64,000 nucleotides of DNA from Ruegeria_B marisflavi. GTDB taxonomy: Bacteria > Pseudomonadota > Alphaproteobacteria > Rhodobacterales > Rhodobacteraceae. The notes under the pieces are model-generated. The model saw nothing but the letters and a program-made list of their open reading frames with translations, had not been told where the DNA came from and searched no databases. Of the stretch, positions 16,471 through 26,116 are shown one piece after another (the first letter of the stretch is position 1; each line of letters begins with the position of its first letter). The position numbers and the translations under genes are program-made. The stretch spans positions 77,131-141,130 of the forward strand of contig NZ_JAOVQN010000012.1 of assembly GCF_025673445.1 (NCBI RefSeq). The letters are read 5' to 3'.

Positions 16471-17841
16471 TCAATAGCTGTATTCGCGGTAGATGCAGGT
16501 GAGGTCGCCGTTCCAGTCGCCGTTGTAGTGGTCGAGCAGTTCGTCGGCGGGGGTCTTGCCCGTTTCGACGCTGTCCTTGAGGGCGCTGAGGAAATGGGTC
16601 TCGTCCGGGACCATGCCACCGGCGCCGGGGCGGGCGCGGGATTTGAGGCCGGCCTCGGAGATCGCCAGCACTTCGCGCGCCAGCGCGTGCATGTCGATAT
16701 TGCCCGCCCGCGCCTGAAGCCCCTGGCGGCTCGCCTCGATGCGCAGGGTCTCGCGCGTCTCGGCATCCCAACCCTTGACCAGGTCCCAGGCAGCATCCAG
16801 CGCCGACTGGTCGTACATCAGCCCGACCCAGAAGGCGGGAAGCGCGCAGAGCCTGCGCCACGGACCGCCATCGGCACCGCGCATCTCGATGAATTTCTTG
16901 ATCCGCGCCTCGGGGAAGAGCGTGGTCAGATGATCGGCCCAGTCGCTGAGCGTCGGCGTCTCGCCCGGCAGCGCAGGCAATTGGCCCTTGAGGAAATCAC
17001 GGAAGGACTGGCCCAGCGCGTTGATATACTTGCCGTCGCGGTAAACGAAGTACATCGGCACATCGAGCGCGTATTGCACCCAAGCCTCGAAGCCGAACCC
17101 GTCTTCGAACACGAAGGGCACCATGCCGGTGCGGTCGTTGTCGAGATGCCGCCAGACGCGGGCACGCCAGCTTTTGTGGCCGTTGGGCTTGCCTTCGAGG
17201 AAGGGCGAATTGGCAAAGAGCGCGGTGGCAACCGGTTGCAGGGCAATCGCGACGCGCAGTTTCTGCACCATGTCCGCCTCGGAGGCGAAATCGAGGTTCA
17301 CCTGCACAGTGCAGGTGCGGCGCATCATGGTGGTGCCCGATGTGCCCACCTGTTGCATGTAATTGTCCATCAGCTTGTAGCGGCCCTTGGGCATCAGCGG
17401 CATCTGGTCATGGGTCCAGATCGGCGCGGCGCCGAGGCCGATGAAGCCGACGCCGATCTTGTCGGCGATATCCTTGACGTCGCGCAGGTGGTCGTTCACC
17501 TCGTCGCAGGTCTGGTGGATGGTTTCCACCGGCGCGCCGCTGAGTTCCAGCTGGCCGCCCGGTTCAAGGCTGACATTGGCGCCGTCCTTGGTCAGCCCGA
17601 TAAGCTTGCCGCCCTCTTCCAGCGGCGCCCAGCCGTGCAGGTCGCGCAGACCCTGGAGGACGGCGAGAATCGAGCGCTCGCCCTCGTAGGGGAGCGGTTT
17701 CAGCGTGTCCTTGCAGTAACCGAATTTCTCGTGCTCGGTGCCGATGCGCCAGTCGGACTTGGGCTTGCAGCCCGAGGCAAGGTATTCGGCCAGCTGTTCG
17801 TGGCGTTCGATCGGTCCGCCGCCGGACTGGGGAATGGACAT
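16471..17841 (-). CDS. gshA: glutamate-cysteine ligase (alphaproteobacterial/plant type)
   Basis: The first enzyme of glutathione synthesis, ATP-dependent formation of gamma-glutamylcysteine; 456 residues, as usual for the GCS2/plant-type class. Characteristic stretches: IGTEHEKFGY near 33-42, SLEPGGQLELSGAP near 91-104, TCTVQVNLDFASEADM near 176-191, and SWRARVWRHLDNDRTGMVPF with FVFEDGF near 224-250. The reading frame is uninterrupted and uses an ATG with GG-rich sequence ahead. It is a single gene on the minus strand; gshB is not nearby. Confidence 0.95.
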   Translation of the reverse strand: MSIPQSGGGPIERHEQLAEYLASGCKPKSDWRIGTEHEKFGYCKDTLKPLPYEGERSILAVLQGLRDLHGWAPLEEGGKLIGLTKDGANVSLEPGGQLELSGAPVETIHQTCDEVNDHLRDVKDIADKIGVGFIGLGAAPIWTHDQMPLMPKGRYKLMDNYMQQVGTSGTTMMRRTCTVQVNLDFASEADMVQKLRVAIALQPVATALFANSPFLEGKPNGHKSWRARVWRHLDNDRTGMVPFVFEDGFGFEAWVQYALDVPMYFVYRDGKYINALGQSFRDFLKGQLPALPGETPTLSDWADHLTTLFPEARIKKFIEMRGADGGPWRRLCALPAFWVGLMYDQSALDAAWDLVKGWDAETRETLRIEASRQGLQARAGNIDMHALAREVLAISEAGLKSRARPGAGGMVPDETHFLSALKDSVETGKTPADELLDHYNGDWNGDLTCIYREYSY

Positions 17842-17996
17842 GGCTGGGGCTCCGTCTTGGCTGTGCTGCGTCCGCCGAGAAGTGGCATATTTCGCGCGGG
17901 TGTCAATGCATGGGGCGCGAGAAGCTCACGCGGATGTGTTGGCCGGTCGGTGGCCGGAGGTCAGGCGCGCGGGGGTGCGGGCGGCTGATTCGGCTG

Positions 17997-18524
17997 TCAG
18001 TGCAGCCATTGCGTGGGGGGCCGCGAAGGGGTGCGCTCCCAGATCACCACGGCATGGCGAGGGGCGCCGTTCAGCTCGGCCAGCATGCGTTCCGTGCGCA
18101 ATCCGGGCAGGCTGGCGAAGACGTCAAAGAGCGCCTCGGCGCCTTCTGCGTTGACCGGGATCAGGAGCGGCGGCTGGCCGGGGCGCTCCAGCACCCAATG
18201 GGCGGGCATGAGGGCGGGGTCGAGCGTGAGCCGTTCGATATCGGCAGCGGCGACCGAGCCGCCGGTAAGCGGGCCCATATAGGTGATCTCGCCCTCGTCC
18301 AGCGTGACCACGCCCGGCCCGCCGGACCCGGTGCGAAAACGGGCACGCTGAAGGCCGACAACAGTGAGCCCCGTACCGGCCAGCAGGGTCGGCCAGCCGA
18401 CCCAGCCCAAAAGCCCGCCCGGACCGGTGATCCAGCTGAGGCCCACCAGCGCGATGGCGATCCCCGCCAGCACCTCGCGCCAGCGCCACAGCGCGGCGCG
18501 CGCCTCGGGACGGATGAAACTCAT
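17997..18524 (-). CDS. hypothetical membrane protein with PH-like domain
   Basis: The 175-residue product has a basic N-terminus, two closely spaced helices at about 16-36 and 39-58, and a soluble C-terminal domain that begins with VVTLDEGEITYMGPLTGG, a strand pattern like bacterial PH domains. The layout echoes the protein at 8641-9027. The family is not identified. The ATG overlaps the stop of the GNAT gene upstream (ATGA), and rsmE-GNAT-this gene form a coupled minus-strand run. Confidence 0.72.
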   Translation of the reverse strand: MSFIRPEARAALWRWREVLAGIAIALVGLSWITGPGGLLGWVGWPTLLAGTGLTVVGLQRARFRTGSGGPGVVTLDEGEITYMGPLTGGSVAAADIERLTLDPALMPAHWVLERPGQPPLLIPVNAEGAEALFDVFASLPGLRTERMLAELNGAPRHAVVIWERTPSRPPTQWLH

Positions 18525-19369
18525 CGCGGCACCCCCAATGTCAGCGGCTCTTTCAGCAGGGCAAGACGGTAGGAGCCGATCTGGTTGAATCCGATCTTCT
18601 CATAGGCCCGTGCCGCCTGTGCCGATGCGGTAAACAGGATCGCGCGGGCCACGCCTTCGCCGCGCAATTCCTGTAGATGCGCAGCAACAATCTGGCCCGC
18701 CAGCCCTTCGCCGCGCCGGTCCCGGACCACGAATACGCCGCCCACCTGAACCGTAATCCCTGCGCGGGCATTGATCCCCGTCATCGCCACAGGAATCCCG
18801 CCGACGAGCAACAGCCGCACCCGGCCCGAGGCAATCGCAATCCCGGCATTGGCCGCGTTCAGCGCCAGATCACAGCCATCGTTCAGCCCCGCATCCGCCG
18901 CGTATTGCCCGAACCACTCGGTCAGCAGCGCCCGGTGATCCTCGGCCGGACGGATCAGCGTGGCTTTGCTTTTGATCCCTGCCAGGTCGCGCGCATAGAG
19001 CGGCTCGGCCCGGTTCACGTGCCACGCGTCCCCGGGCACCGGCAACGCTGCCAAGACCACATCCACCTGTGCCACATCACCGGTCATGCCACGCAGGGTG
19101 TAGCCTTGGAGCAGATGAGCATAGGTCTGCGCCTCGGTGGCGCCGATCCCGGGCAGCTGGCACATCAGATAACCGCCATTCGTCGCCCCGAATACACCGG
19201 TGATGCCCTCACCCGTCTCGCGGAGGAAATACGCGGTACCGTTGGCGTGTTCGGTATTGTTCAGACCATGCGCTTCGAGATTGCCGAGCAGGAACATGGA
19301 CGTCTCGCTATGTCGCCTCAGAAAGGCGACAATCGCGCCGACGTCCTTGTCCTCGGCCTTGCGGATCAT
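18521..19369 (-). CDS. GNAT-family N-acetyltransferase
   Basis: A 282-residue protein with its recognisable acetyltransferase core at the C-terminus: the acetyl-CoA loop VRDRRGEGLAGQIVAAHLQEL (about 217-237; Q/RxxGxG/A type) and the YEKIGF motif near 264. The N-terminal half resembles the divergent first domain of two-part GNATs (AIVAFLRRHSETSMFLLGNL). The start at 19369 overlaps the rsmE stop as ATGA; a longer upstream frame only runs antisense through rsmE. The substrate is unknown. Confidence 0.83.
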   Translation of the reverse strand: MIRKAEDKDVGAIVAFLRRHSETSMFLLGNLEAHGLNNTEHANGTAYFLRETGEGITGVFGATNGGYLMCQLPGIGATEAQTYAHLLQGYTLRGMTGDVAQVDVVLAALPVPGDAWHVNRAEPLYARDLAGIKSKATLIRPAEDHRALLTEWFGQYAADAGLNDGCDLALNAANAGIAIASGRVRLLLVGGIPVAMTGINARAGITVQVGGVFVVRDRRGEGLAGQIVAAHLQELRGEGVARAILFTASAQAARAYEKIGFNQIGSYRLALLKEPLTLGVPR

Positions 19370-20091
19370 GCCCAGTCCCCCAGCGCCTGCTGCCAGAGGG
19401 TCATGGCCGCCACGGCGGCGGTATCGGCGCGCAGGATGCGGGGGCCGAGGCTGACGACATGGGATTGCTCCATCGCGTGCAGGCGCTTGCGTTCGGCCTC
19501 GGAAAAGCCGCCCTCGGGGCCGATCAGGATGGCCCATGGCCTGCCCCGCCCTTCCGAGGCGAGGCGCAGGGCGGACCCGGCCTCGGCCTCGTCGCAGAAC
19601 ATCAACTGCCGGTCGGCGGGCCAGGCATCGAGCAGGCGGGAAAGCTTTTGCAAATCCGTCACCTCGGGCACGAAGGTGCCGCCGCATTGTTCGGCGGCCT
19701 CGATGGCGTGGGCCTGGAGCCTATCCTGACGGATGCGTTCGGAATTGGTGAAATCGGTCTGCACCGGCACGATCCGGGCAGCGCCCATCTCGGCCGCTTT
19801 CTCGACGATGAAATCGGTGCGCGCCTTCTTGATCGGGGCAAACAGCAGCCAGAGGTCGGGGGGCAATTGCAGAGGTTTGGTCTGCGTCTGACAGACCAGC
19901 GTACCGCCGCGCTTTCCCGCCTCGGTCACATGGGCCAGCCATTCGCCGTCGCGCCCGTTGAACAGCGCCACGGCGGCGCCCGCGTCAAGCCGCATCACCC
20001 CGAAGAGGTAATGCGCCTGGTCGCGCGACACCGGAACAGGTTGCCCCGGGGCCAAGGGGTGCTCTACATACAGCCTGATCTTTGCACTCAT
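19366..20091 (-). CDS. rsmE: 16S rRNA (uracil-1498-N3)-methyltransferase
   Basis: A SPOUT-fold SAM methyltransferase of 241 residues that modifies U1498 of 16S rRNA. It has the N-terminal PUA-like part (residues 1-70, with RDQAHYLFGVMRLDAG), then the knot region: QSDF-like PVQTDFTNSERI, IGPEGGFSEAE near 190-200, and LGPRILRADTAAVAAM near 216-231, which is the signature of RsmE. It heads a minus-strand set with GNAT and a membrane protein and is divergent from ubiA, with only 12 bp between the start codons. Confidence 0.95.
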   Translation of the reverse strand: MSAKIRLYVEHPLAPGQPVPVSRDQAHYLFGVMRLDAGAAVALFNGRDGEWLAHVTEAGKRGGTLVCQTQTKPLQLPPDLWLLFAPIKKARTDFIVEKAAEMGAARIVPVQTDFTNSERIRQDRLQAHAIEAAEQCGGTFVPEVTDLQKLSRLLDAWPADRQLMFCDEAEAGSALRLASEGRGRPWAILIGPEGGFSEAERKRLHAMEQSHVVSLGPRILRADTAAVAAMTLWQQALGDWA

Positions 20092-20103
20092 GAAAGACTA
20101 CAT

Positions 20104-21066
20104 ATGCAAGGCCAAGCCCCAACACCAGATGGTCAGGTTGCCGATGCGGTGACCGGCAACTGGGTCGATATCCATGCCCCGGCCTGGTCGCGACCCTTTT
20201 TGCGGCTGAGCCGGGCCGACCGGCCGATCGGCACCTGGCTGTTGCTGCTGCCCTGCTGGTGGGGGCTGATGCTGGCCATGCTCGACGGGCAGGATGCGCG
20301 CTGGGGCGATCTGTGGATCGCGGTGGGTTGCGGCATGGGCGCGTTCCTGATGCGGGGCGCGGGCTGTACCTGGAACGATATCACCGACCGCGATTTCGAC
20401 GGGCAGGTCGAGCGCACGCGCTCGCGCCCGATCCCCTCGGGGCAGGTGAGCGTGCGGATGGCGGTGGTCTGGATGGTGGCGCAGGCGCTGTTGGCGCTGA
20501 TGATCCTGCTGACGTTCAACCGGGCGGCCATTGCGCTGGGCGTACTGTCTCTGTTGCCGGTAGCGGTCTATCCCTTTGCCAAGCGGTTCACCTGGTGGCC
20601 GCAGGCGTTTCTGGGGCTGGCGTTCAACTGGGGCGCTCTGTTAGCCTGGACGGCGCATTCCGGCTCGCTGGGCTGGGGCGCGGTGTTTCTTTATGCGGCG
20701 GGCATCTCCTGGACGCTGTTCTATGACACGATCTATGCCCATCAGGATACCGAGGACGACGCGCTGATCGGAGTGAAATCCACCGCCCGGCTGTTCGGCG
20801 AGCAGACGCCGCGCTGGATGATGTATTTCCTGATCGGCACGGTCAGCCTGATGGGAGTCGCGGTGATCGAGGCGGCGCTGCCAGATGCCTCGATCCTGGC
20901 GCTGGTTCTGGCGCTGGCGGGGCCCTGGGCGATGGGCTGGCACATGGCCTGGCAGCTGCGCGGCTTGGACCTGAACGACAACGGCAAGCTCTTGCAACTG
21001 TTTCGGGTGAACCGCGACACCGGCCTGATTCCGCTCATCTTCTTTGGCGCCGCCCTGTTCGCGTGA
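20104..21066 (+). CDS. ubiA: 4-hydroxybenzoate polyprenyltransferase
   Basis: An intramembrane prenyltransferase of the ubiquinone pathway, 320 residues with about eight helices. The two Asp-rich substrate/Mg motifs are seen: NDITDRDFDGQVERTRSRPIPSG (NDxxDRxxD at about residues 96-104) and the second, YDTIYAHQDTEDD at about 211-223. The ATG at 20104 follows closely on the divergent rsmE start, so the two promoters must overlap. A frame extending upstream would read antisense through rsmE and was rejected. Confidence 0.95.
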   Translation: MQGQAPTPDGQVADAVTGNWVDIHAPAWSRPFLRLSRADRPIGTWLLLLPCWWGLMLAMLDGQDARWGDLWIAVGCGMGAFLMRGAGCTWNDITDRDFDGQVERTRSRPIPSGQVSVRMAVVWMVAQALLALMILLTFNRAAIALGVLSLLPVAVYPFAKRFTWWPQAFLGLAFNWGALLAWTAHSGSLGWGAVFLYAAGISWTLFYDTIYAHQDTEDDALIGVKSTARLFGEQTPRWMMYFLIGTVSLMGVAVIEAALPDASILALVLALAGPWAMGWHMAWQLRGLDLNDNGKLLQLFRVNRDTGLIPLIFFGAALFA

Positions 21067-21128
21067 TTGCACCCGGTGGCGGTGGCGGTTAAGAAACCTG
21101 TCAAAGACCGGAGAGACACGACCTGCTC

Positions 21129-23072
21129 ATGCGACTTCCCCTGACCCTTGTGGTCGCGCTGACCTTTGTTCTGGCTGCGGCCCTGTGCGGTGTTGCCGCC
21201 AGTTTCGCGGTGACCGCAGTCGAGGAGAACTCGGAAATTGCCGTGCGCCGGGCGCTGGACCTGAACGGGCATGACTGGGCCGAGGTTGAGGCGAACGGAT
21301 TGCAGGTGCAGCTGACCGGCATGGCCCCGGACGAGGCGAAACGGTTCAACGCGCTGTCGGTGGTGGGCGCCGAGGTGGATGCCTCGCGCGTCATCGACCG
21401 GATGCAGATCCGGCCCTCGGCCGGGATGGCGCCACCGCGGTTTTCTATCGAGATTTTGCGCAACGACAGCGGTATATCGGTGATCGGGCTTGTGCCCGCC
21501 CGGATGGACCGGGCGGCGCTGATCACCTCGCTGGGTCGGCTGGCCGAGAACGAAAGCGTGACCGACCTTTTGGAGACCGCGAGCTATCCGGTGCCCGAGG
21601 GCTGGAACGACGCGCTGGGATTTGCGGTCAAGGCGCTGGACATGCTGCCCCGGTCGAAGATTTCCGTCAGCGCCGGGCGAGTGACCGTCAAGGCAATCTC
21701 GGACAGCGGTGCTGACAAGAAGCGGCTGGAAGAGGCGTTGAACCGGGCAGCGCCGCCTTCGGTGAGGATCGGGCTGGATATCGCGGCGCCGCGCCCGGTG
21801 ATTACACCCTTTACCCTGCGGTTTCTGATCGACGAGGAAGGCGCTCGGTTTGACGCCTGCGCGGCCGAGACTGCCACTTCGCGCGCGCGCATCCTGGCGG
21901 CGGCGAAATCGGCAGGCGTCAAGGGCACCCCGGGCTGTACCATCGGGATGGGCGTGCCTTCGCCCCGCTGGGCTCGGGCGGTCGAACTGAGTATCGGGGC
22001 GGTGGCTGCGCTGGGTGGGGGATCGGTAACCATCGCAGATGCCGATATCACCCTGGTCGCCGCCGAGGGCACCGATCAGGCGCTGTTTGACCGGGTCGTG
22101 GGCGAGTTGCAGACAGACCTGCCGGATGTCTTTGCCCTGCACGCGGTGCTGCCGGAGCCGGAGAAGACATCGACTGCGGGACCGCCGGAATTCACCGCGA
22201 CGCTGAGCCCCGAGGGTCAGGTGCAGTTGCGCGGGCGGCTGGGCAGCGAGGACATGCGGTTCATGGTGGACAGTTTCGCCAAGGCGGCCTTTGGCTCGAG
22301 CGTGGTCTATACCGCGACCCGGATCGTGCCGGAACTGCCTGGGGACTGGTCGATGCGGGTGATGGCCGGCATAGAGGCGCTGGCGACCCTGAAGAACGGT
22401 GCGCTGGTGGTGAAGCCGGACAACCTGATCCTGCGCGGGGTCAGCCATGACGAGGAAGCGGGCGCCAGTCTGGCACGTCTTCTGGCCGAGAAACTGGGCG
22501 AATCGCATAGTTTCGAGCTGGACATTGTCTATGAAGAGCCTCCGCTGACCGAAGAAGCCGGACCGGACCCCGACATGTGCGAGGCGCAACTGGTCGAAAT
22601 CCAGAAAGCCGGTAAGATCAATTTTGAACCCGGTTCAGCCACCATCGCGGGTAGTTCGGCGACCACCATTGAACAGATTGCGGAGCTGCTGCAGGCATGT
22701 GGGCCGATCCGGCTGGAAATCCAGGGGCACACCGACAGCCAGGGTCGCGAAGAGATGAACAAGCAGCTCAGCCAGGCGCGGGCGCAATCGGTGCTGAACG
22801 AACTCAGGGCGCGACGGGTGCTCACCTCGACTTATTCGGCGGTCGGCTATGGCGAGAGCCAGCCGATTGCAGACAACGGTACCGAGGAAGGCCGCGAGGC
22901 GAACAGGCGGATCGAATTCCGCCTGATCCGGCCCGAGTTGCTCGATGAGGAAACCACCGCGCTGGAAGAGATCGAGGCGACGGAAAACGGCGCGGCCGAA
23001 AACGCGGATGCGGATGCGGATGCGGCAGCGGGGACGACAGGGGCTGACGGGGCGTCCGGGGAGGATCAATAA
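21129..23072 (+). CDS. OmpA-family protein with BON-like repeats
   Basis: A 647-residue envelope protein. It has an N-terminal signal or anchor (residues 4-27), a large domain of repeated alpha/beta BON-like units (about 35-480, with GLVPAR and LRGRLG-type segments), and a C-terminal OmpA/MotB peptidoglycan-binding domain: INFEPGSATI near 497, HTDSQGREEMNKQLSQARA near 537-555, then VGYGESQPIADN and RRIEFRL. An acidic Ala/Asp/Glu tail of about 40 residues ends the protein. It is followed with no gap by the small coiled-coil protein gene, so the two are likely partners. The function is presumably cell-envelope attachment. Confidence 0.85.
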   Translation: MRLPLTLVVALTFVLAAALCGVAASFAVTAVEENSEIAVRRALDLNGHDWAEVEANGLQVQLTGMAPDEAKRFNALSVVGAEVDASRVIDRMQIRPSAGMAPPRFSIEILRNDSGISVIGLVPARMDRAALITSLGRLAENESVTDLLETASYPVPEGWNDALGFAVKALDMLPRSKISVSAGRVTVKAISDSGADKKRLEEALNRAAPPSVRIGLDIAAPRPVITPFTLRFLIDEEGARFDACAAETATSRARILAAAKSAGVKGTPGCTIGMGVPSPRWARAVELSIGAVAALGGGSVTIADADITLVAAEGTDQALFDRVVGELQTDLPDVFALHAVLPEPEKTSTAGPPEFTATLSPEGQVQLRGRLGSEDMRFMVDSFAKAAFGSSVVYTATRIVPELPGDWSMRVMAGIEALATLKNGALVVKPDNLILRGVSHDEEAGASLARLLAEKLGESHSFELDIVYEEPPLTEEAGPDPDMCEAQLVEIQKAGKINFEPGSATIAGSSATTIEQIAELLQACGPIRLEIQGHTDSQGREEMNKQLSQARAQSVLNELRARRVLTSTYSAVGYGESQPIADNGTEEGREANRRIEFRLIRPELLDEETTALEEIEATENGAAENADADADAAAGTTGADGASGEDQ

Positions 23073-23387
23073 ATGAACAGAACCGAGTTTATCATCACCA
23101 CGGCCATCATCCTGTTCGTCGCCTTTTCCATGGGCTGGTTCGCCAACTGGCTGGTGCACCGGTTCACCCGGGTGCGGCAGAGCGACGTGGCCGATCTGGA
23201 CCGGATGAGCCAAGAGCTGCACGAGGCGGAGGAAACCCGCGATCAGGCGATTACCTACTTGCAGCAGCGCGAGGCGGAGCTGTCCAACCAGCTGGCACAG
23301 ACCGAGGCCGAACTGGGCGCCGCCATGGATGGGCTGCGCGCCGCGCGGCAAGAGGCCGAAGAGCTGCGGCAGCATCTGAACGGATAA
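23073..23387 (+). CDS. small membrane-anchored coiled-coil protein
   Basis: A 104-residue protein with one N-terminal helix (IITTAIILFVAFSMGWFANWLV) followed by a continuous heptad-type coil (DRMSQELHEAEETRDQAITY onward) rich in Glu, Gln, Leu and Ala. Its ATG starts directly after the OmpA-family stop (TAAATG), an unusually tight junction implying translational reinitiation. The likely topology is a membrane anchor with a cytoplasmic or periplasmic coil, and a role with the OmpA-family partner. Unknown function. Confidence 0.78.
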   Translation: MNRTEFIITTAIILFVAFSMGWFANWLVHRFTRVRQSDVADLDRMSQELHEAEETRDQAITYLQQREAELSNQLAQTEAELGAAMDGLRAARQEAEELRQHLNG

Positions 23388-23499
23388 CCCTGGGTACAGC
23401 GCAGAAAGCCGTATGAACCCGGAACAGCGCGAATGCGTTCAAGTGCTGGGCATTGTGAACATAGCCCACCATTGGCGCCATGCGGCGATGTTCGAAATG

Positions 23500-23526
23500 A
23501 AAAGGCCGCGGCTTGGGTCCACGGCC
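23500..23526 (-). terminator. rho-independent terminator of the carboxypeptidase gene
   Basis: On the minus strand GGCCGTGG (23526-23519) and CCGCGGCC (23511-23504) form an 8-bp stem with a 7-nt loop followed by TTTT (23503-23500). It sits about 27 bp after the gene's stop. Confidence 0.75.
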
Positions 23527-23552
23527 AATTCACGAGGTAGCAGGTCTTTGGC

Positions 23553-25052
23553 TCAGGACGGCCCGATCATGAAACAGGGGACATTTCGCGCCGAGAGACG
23601 GCGGCAGGCCAGGTCGGCCTGATCGCGGGTCATTCCCTGGAAGGTTGCGTCGTACCCTTTGGAGGACTGGTTGACCTTGCGCAGGGTGCCGTCGAGCGTG
23701 TTGATCTCGGCCAGCGCGGTGCGTAGCAGGACCTTTTCGGCGTCATAGCGGCTGGAGTAACGGCCGATATTGATACCCCACAGATGCCCGCCGGAGGTGG
23801 ACAGGCGGGTGACGACCTCGCGTTCGACCTCGACCACGTCGGCTTGCGTCGAACCGGCGTCGGCGGAGGCCAGAACCAGATTTTCCGGCCGCATGGTCGG
23901 GCGAACACCAGGCACAGCATCGGCGCCGCGTTCAAGCTGGGTCGCAATTGACGGAGCGGCGGGCGCCGCCGGAGTGGCCTCGGCCATGGCAGCGGAGATA
24001 CCGGCCTGGATGCGGTCTTCGTCCTGGCGGGCGGTTTCGGCGACGGCCTGGGCGACCACGGTCGCGATCTGGCCACCGGGACGGGCCAGCGGCCGCAGGC
24101 TACTGCCGGGCGCGCCAGCGACGCGCACGGTTTTCGAGGTGCTTTCGACAGAGGGCGCGTCGGACGGCAGATTGTCGTTGCCCGCATAGAGCGGGATGCC
24201 TGGCGCCCGGATCGGGGCGCGGTTGGGTGCTTTGCGGAAGCCGAGGTCGAGCAGTTCGGCCACCTTGGCATTGCGCGCGGTGCTCGACTTGCCACCGAAC
24301 ACGGTGGCAATCACCCGCTTGTCGCCGCGCTTGGCCGAGGCCACAAGGTTGAAGCCCGCAGCCTGGGTATAGCCGGTCTTGATGCCGTCGGCCCCCTCGT
24401 ATGCATCGAGCAGACGGCGGTTGGTATTGGCCACCGACTTGATGCCAGCACTGGTTTGGCGACGCGAGAACAGGTTGTAATACTGTGGATAGTCATACAG
24501 CAGATGCCGCCCGAGGATGGTCATGTCCTGAGCGGTGCTCAGGTGGCCAGACTCGGTCAGGCCGTTGGCGTTCTTGAAGGTGGTGCGCGTCATGCCCATC
24601 GCCGATGCGGTCCGGTTCATCCGGCGGGCAAAAGCGGCCTCGGACCCCGATATGGCGATACCGATGGCGGTGGCGGCGTCGTTGGCCGACTTGATCGCGG
24701 CAGCCCGCACCAGATAGCGAAAGGCGATCTTTTGCCCGGCGCGCAACCCCAGTTTCGATGGCGGCTCGGCAGCGGCCTGCGGGGTGATGCGGATCTCTGT
24801 GTCCATGGTCAGTTCGCCGTTCCGCACCGCCTCAAACGCGATGTAGAGCGTCATCATCTTGGTGAGAGAGGCCGGGTGGAGCCGGGCGTTGGCATTCTGG
24901 GAATGCAACACCTCGCCGGTGCGGGCATCCATCACCATAGCCGCATAGGGCGCTGCACGCGCAATTGAAACAAGCGACAGCATCACAACTGCCGCAACGA
25001 ATAGGAGTAAGCCCATAAGGGCCGGCATTTTTTGCCGAACCTGCACGATCAT
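23553..25052 (-). CDS. D-alanyl-D-alanine carboxypeptidase (PBP5/6 family) with SPOR-like C-terminus
   Basis: A periplasmic serine peptidase that trims peptidoglycan stem peptides; 499 residues. A signal peptide (about 11-33, ending SIARA) precedes the serine-type core: SLTK (62-65), SAN (122-124) and KTG (225-227), all three catalytic motifs intact. The Pro/Ala-rich linker after about residue 280 leads to a C-terminal SPOR-like domain (WGINIGRYSSRYDAEKVLLRTA region, about 430-495) that could target the enzyme to septal peptidoglycan. Alone on the minus strand, with a terminator after it. Confidence 0.93.
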   Translation of the reverse strand: MIVQVRQKMPALMGLLLFVAAVVMLSLVSIARAAPYAAMVMDARTGEVLHSQNANARLHPASLTKMMTLYIAFEAVRNGELTMDTEIRITPQAAAEPPSKLGLRAGQKIAFRYLVRAAAIKSANDAATAIGIAISGSEAAFARRMNRTASAMGMTRTTFKNANGLTESGHLSTAQDMTILGRHLLYDYPQYYNLFSRRQTSAGIKSVANTNRRLLDAYEGADGIKTGYTQAAGFNLVASAKRGDKRVIATVFGGKSSTARNAKVAELLDLGFRKAPNRAPIRAPGIPLYAGNDNLPSDAPSVESTSKTVRVAGAPGSSLRPLARPGGQIATVVAQAVAETARQDEDRIQAGISAAMAEATPAAPAAPSIATQLERGADAVPGVRPTMRPENLVLASADAGSTQADVVEVEREVVTRLSTSGGHLWGINIGRYSSRYDAEKVLLRTALAEINTLDGTLRKVNQSSKGYDATFQGMTRDQADLACRRLSARNVPCFMIGPS

Positions 25053-25324
25053 TGCCTCTGTCTGCCTCGGGCCGCCGGTTTCCGGCTGGCGAATTTATTG
25101 TGTTTGAGACAGGCTAACACAGCAATTTCTCAAAATAAACCCGCCGCTTGGGCGCATGTGCAGAATTTGTTTGTACTTGCTGGACCAGATGTAGGGGTTT
25201 GGTTCGTGTGCGCCTCTATACCGGCGATTGTGACGAGAATGTGGCCAATGGCAGTACGTGCCCACTGGCCGTACTTTGTGGCCCAGGTGCCGGGTGCAGT
25301 GTGCCGGGGCAGATTGTACGGCGC

Positions 25325-26026
25325 CTAACCGATTGTAACCACCAGGTCCGCCAGCGCGCCGAGATCAGGCAGGCTATGATATCGCGACCGGTCCTGAGGC
25401 GGGTCGGCCTTTTCGATCTCCCATTCCAGCCCATGGGGCACAAACACGCCCCAGGCGCCCGCCTCGATCGGGGCCAGCACGTCAGAACGCATGGAATTGC
25501 CCACCATCATCGACCGCCCTGCCCCGTCGCCATGGCGAGAAAAGACGGTCTGATAGGTACGGGCGGTCTTTTCCGAGACGATTTCGACACCGTGGAACAG
25601 GTCGCCAAGTCCTGATTGCGCCAGCTTGCGTTCCTGGTCGATCAGATCGCCCTTGGTGATCAGCAGCACGCGGTGGGTTTGCGCCATGGCCTCGACCGTG
25701 GCACGGGCGTGCGGCATAAGCTCGATGGGATGGGCCAACATCTCTTGACCGGCCTCGATCAACTGCCGGATCACGGCGGCGGGCACCCGGTCATCGGTCA
25801 CTTCGATGGCGGTTTCTATCATCGACAGGGTAAACCCCTTTACCCCATAGCCATAGTGCCGGATGTTGCGCCGCTCGGCGGCCAGCAGCCGTTCCATCAG
25901 GTGGTCGGCCTCGGCGAAATCGGCCAAGAGCCCCGCAAAATGCGCCTGTGTCAGTTGAAAGAACCGCTCGTTATGCCAAAGCGTGTCGTCGGCATCGAAC
26001 CCCACGGTGGTCAGTTTTTGCGACAT
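25325..26026 (-). CDS. HAD-superfamily hydrolase
   Basis: The 233-residue HAD phosphatase-like enzyme has motif I FDADDTL (residues 10-16, catalytic Asp pair DAD), motif II TKGDL (Thr near 129), motif III Lys in SEKTARTY, and motif IV GNSMRSDVLAPIEAG near 182. The cap is an alpha-helical insert at about 20-110. The start at 26026 is chosen because the HAD fold begins at once; an upstream frame reads through the divergent clpS gene. The substrate is unknown; the sequence resembles the YjjG/haloacid-dehalogenase-like group. Confidence 0.9.
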   Translation of the reverse strand: MSQKLTTVGFDADDTLWHNERFFQLTQAHFAGLLADFAEADHLMERLLAAERRNIRHYGYGVKGFTLSMIETAIEVTDDRVPAAVIRQLIEAGQEMLAHPIELMPHARATVEAMAQTHRVLLITKGDLIDQERKLAQSGLGDLFHGVEIVSEKTARTYQTVFSRHGDGAGRSMMVGNSMRSDVLAPIEAGAWGVFVPHGLEWEIEKADPPQDRSRYHSLPDLGALADLVVTIG

Positions 26027-26116
26027 GTTTCGCGTTTGCTTTCTCTTTTCCATTTCCGCGCTAAGGTTATATAAGCTTGCGACCCAACCGAAGCCGGAAT
26101 CGGATACGCGCCCCCA

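Noticed and set aside
20742..22589. 615-codon frame antisense to the OmpA-family gene
   Set aside because: Shadow of a high-GC gene: no hydrophobic core, no motifs. The plus strand encodes a well-formed signal peptide and OmpA domain.
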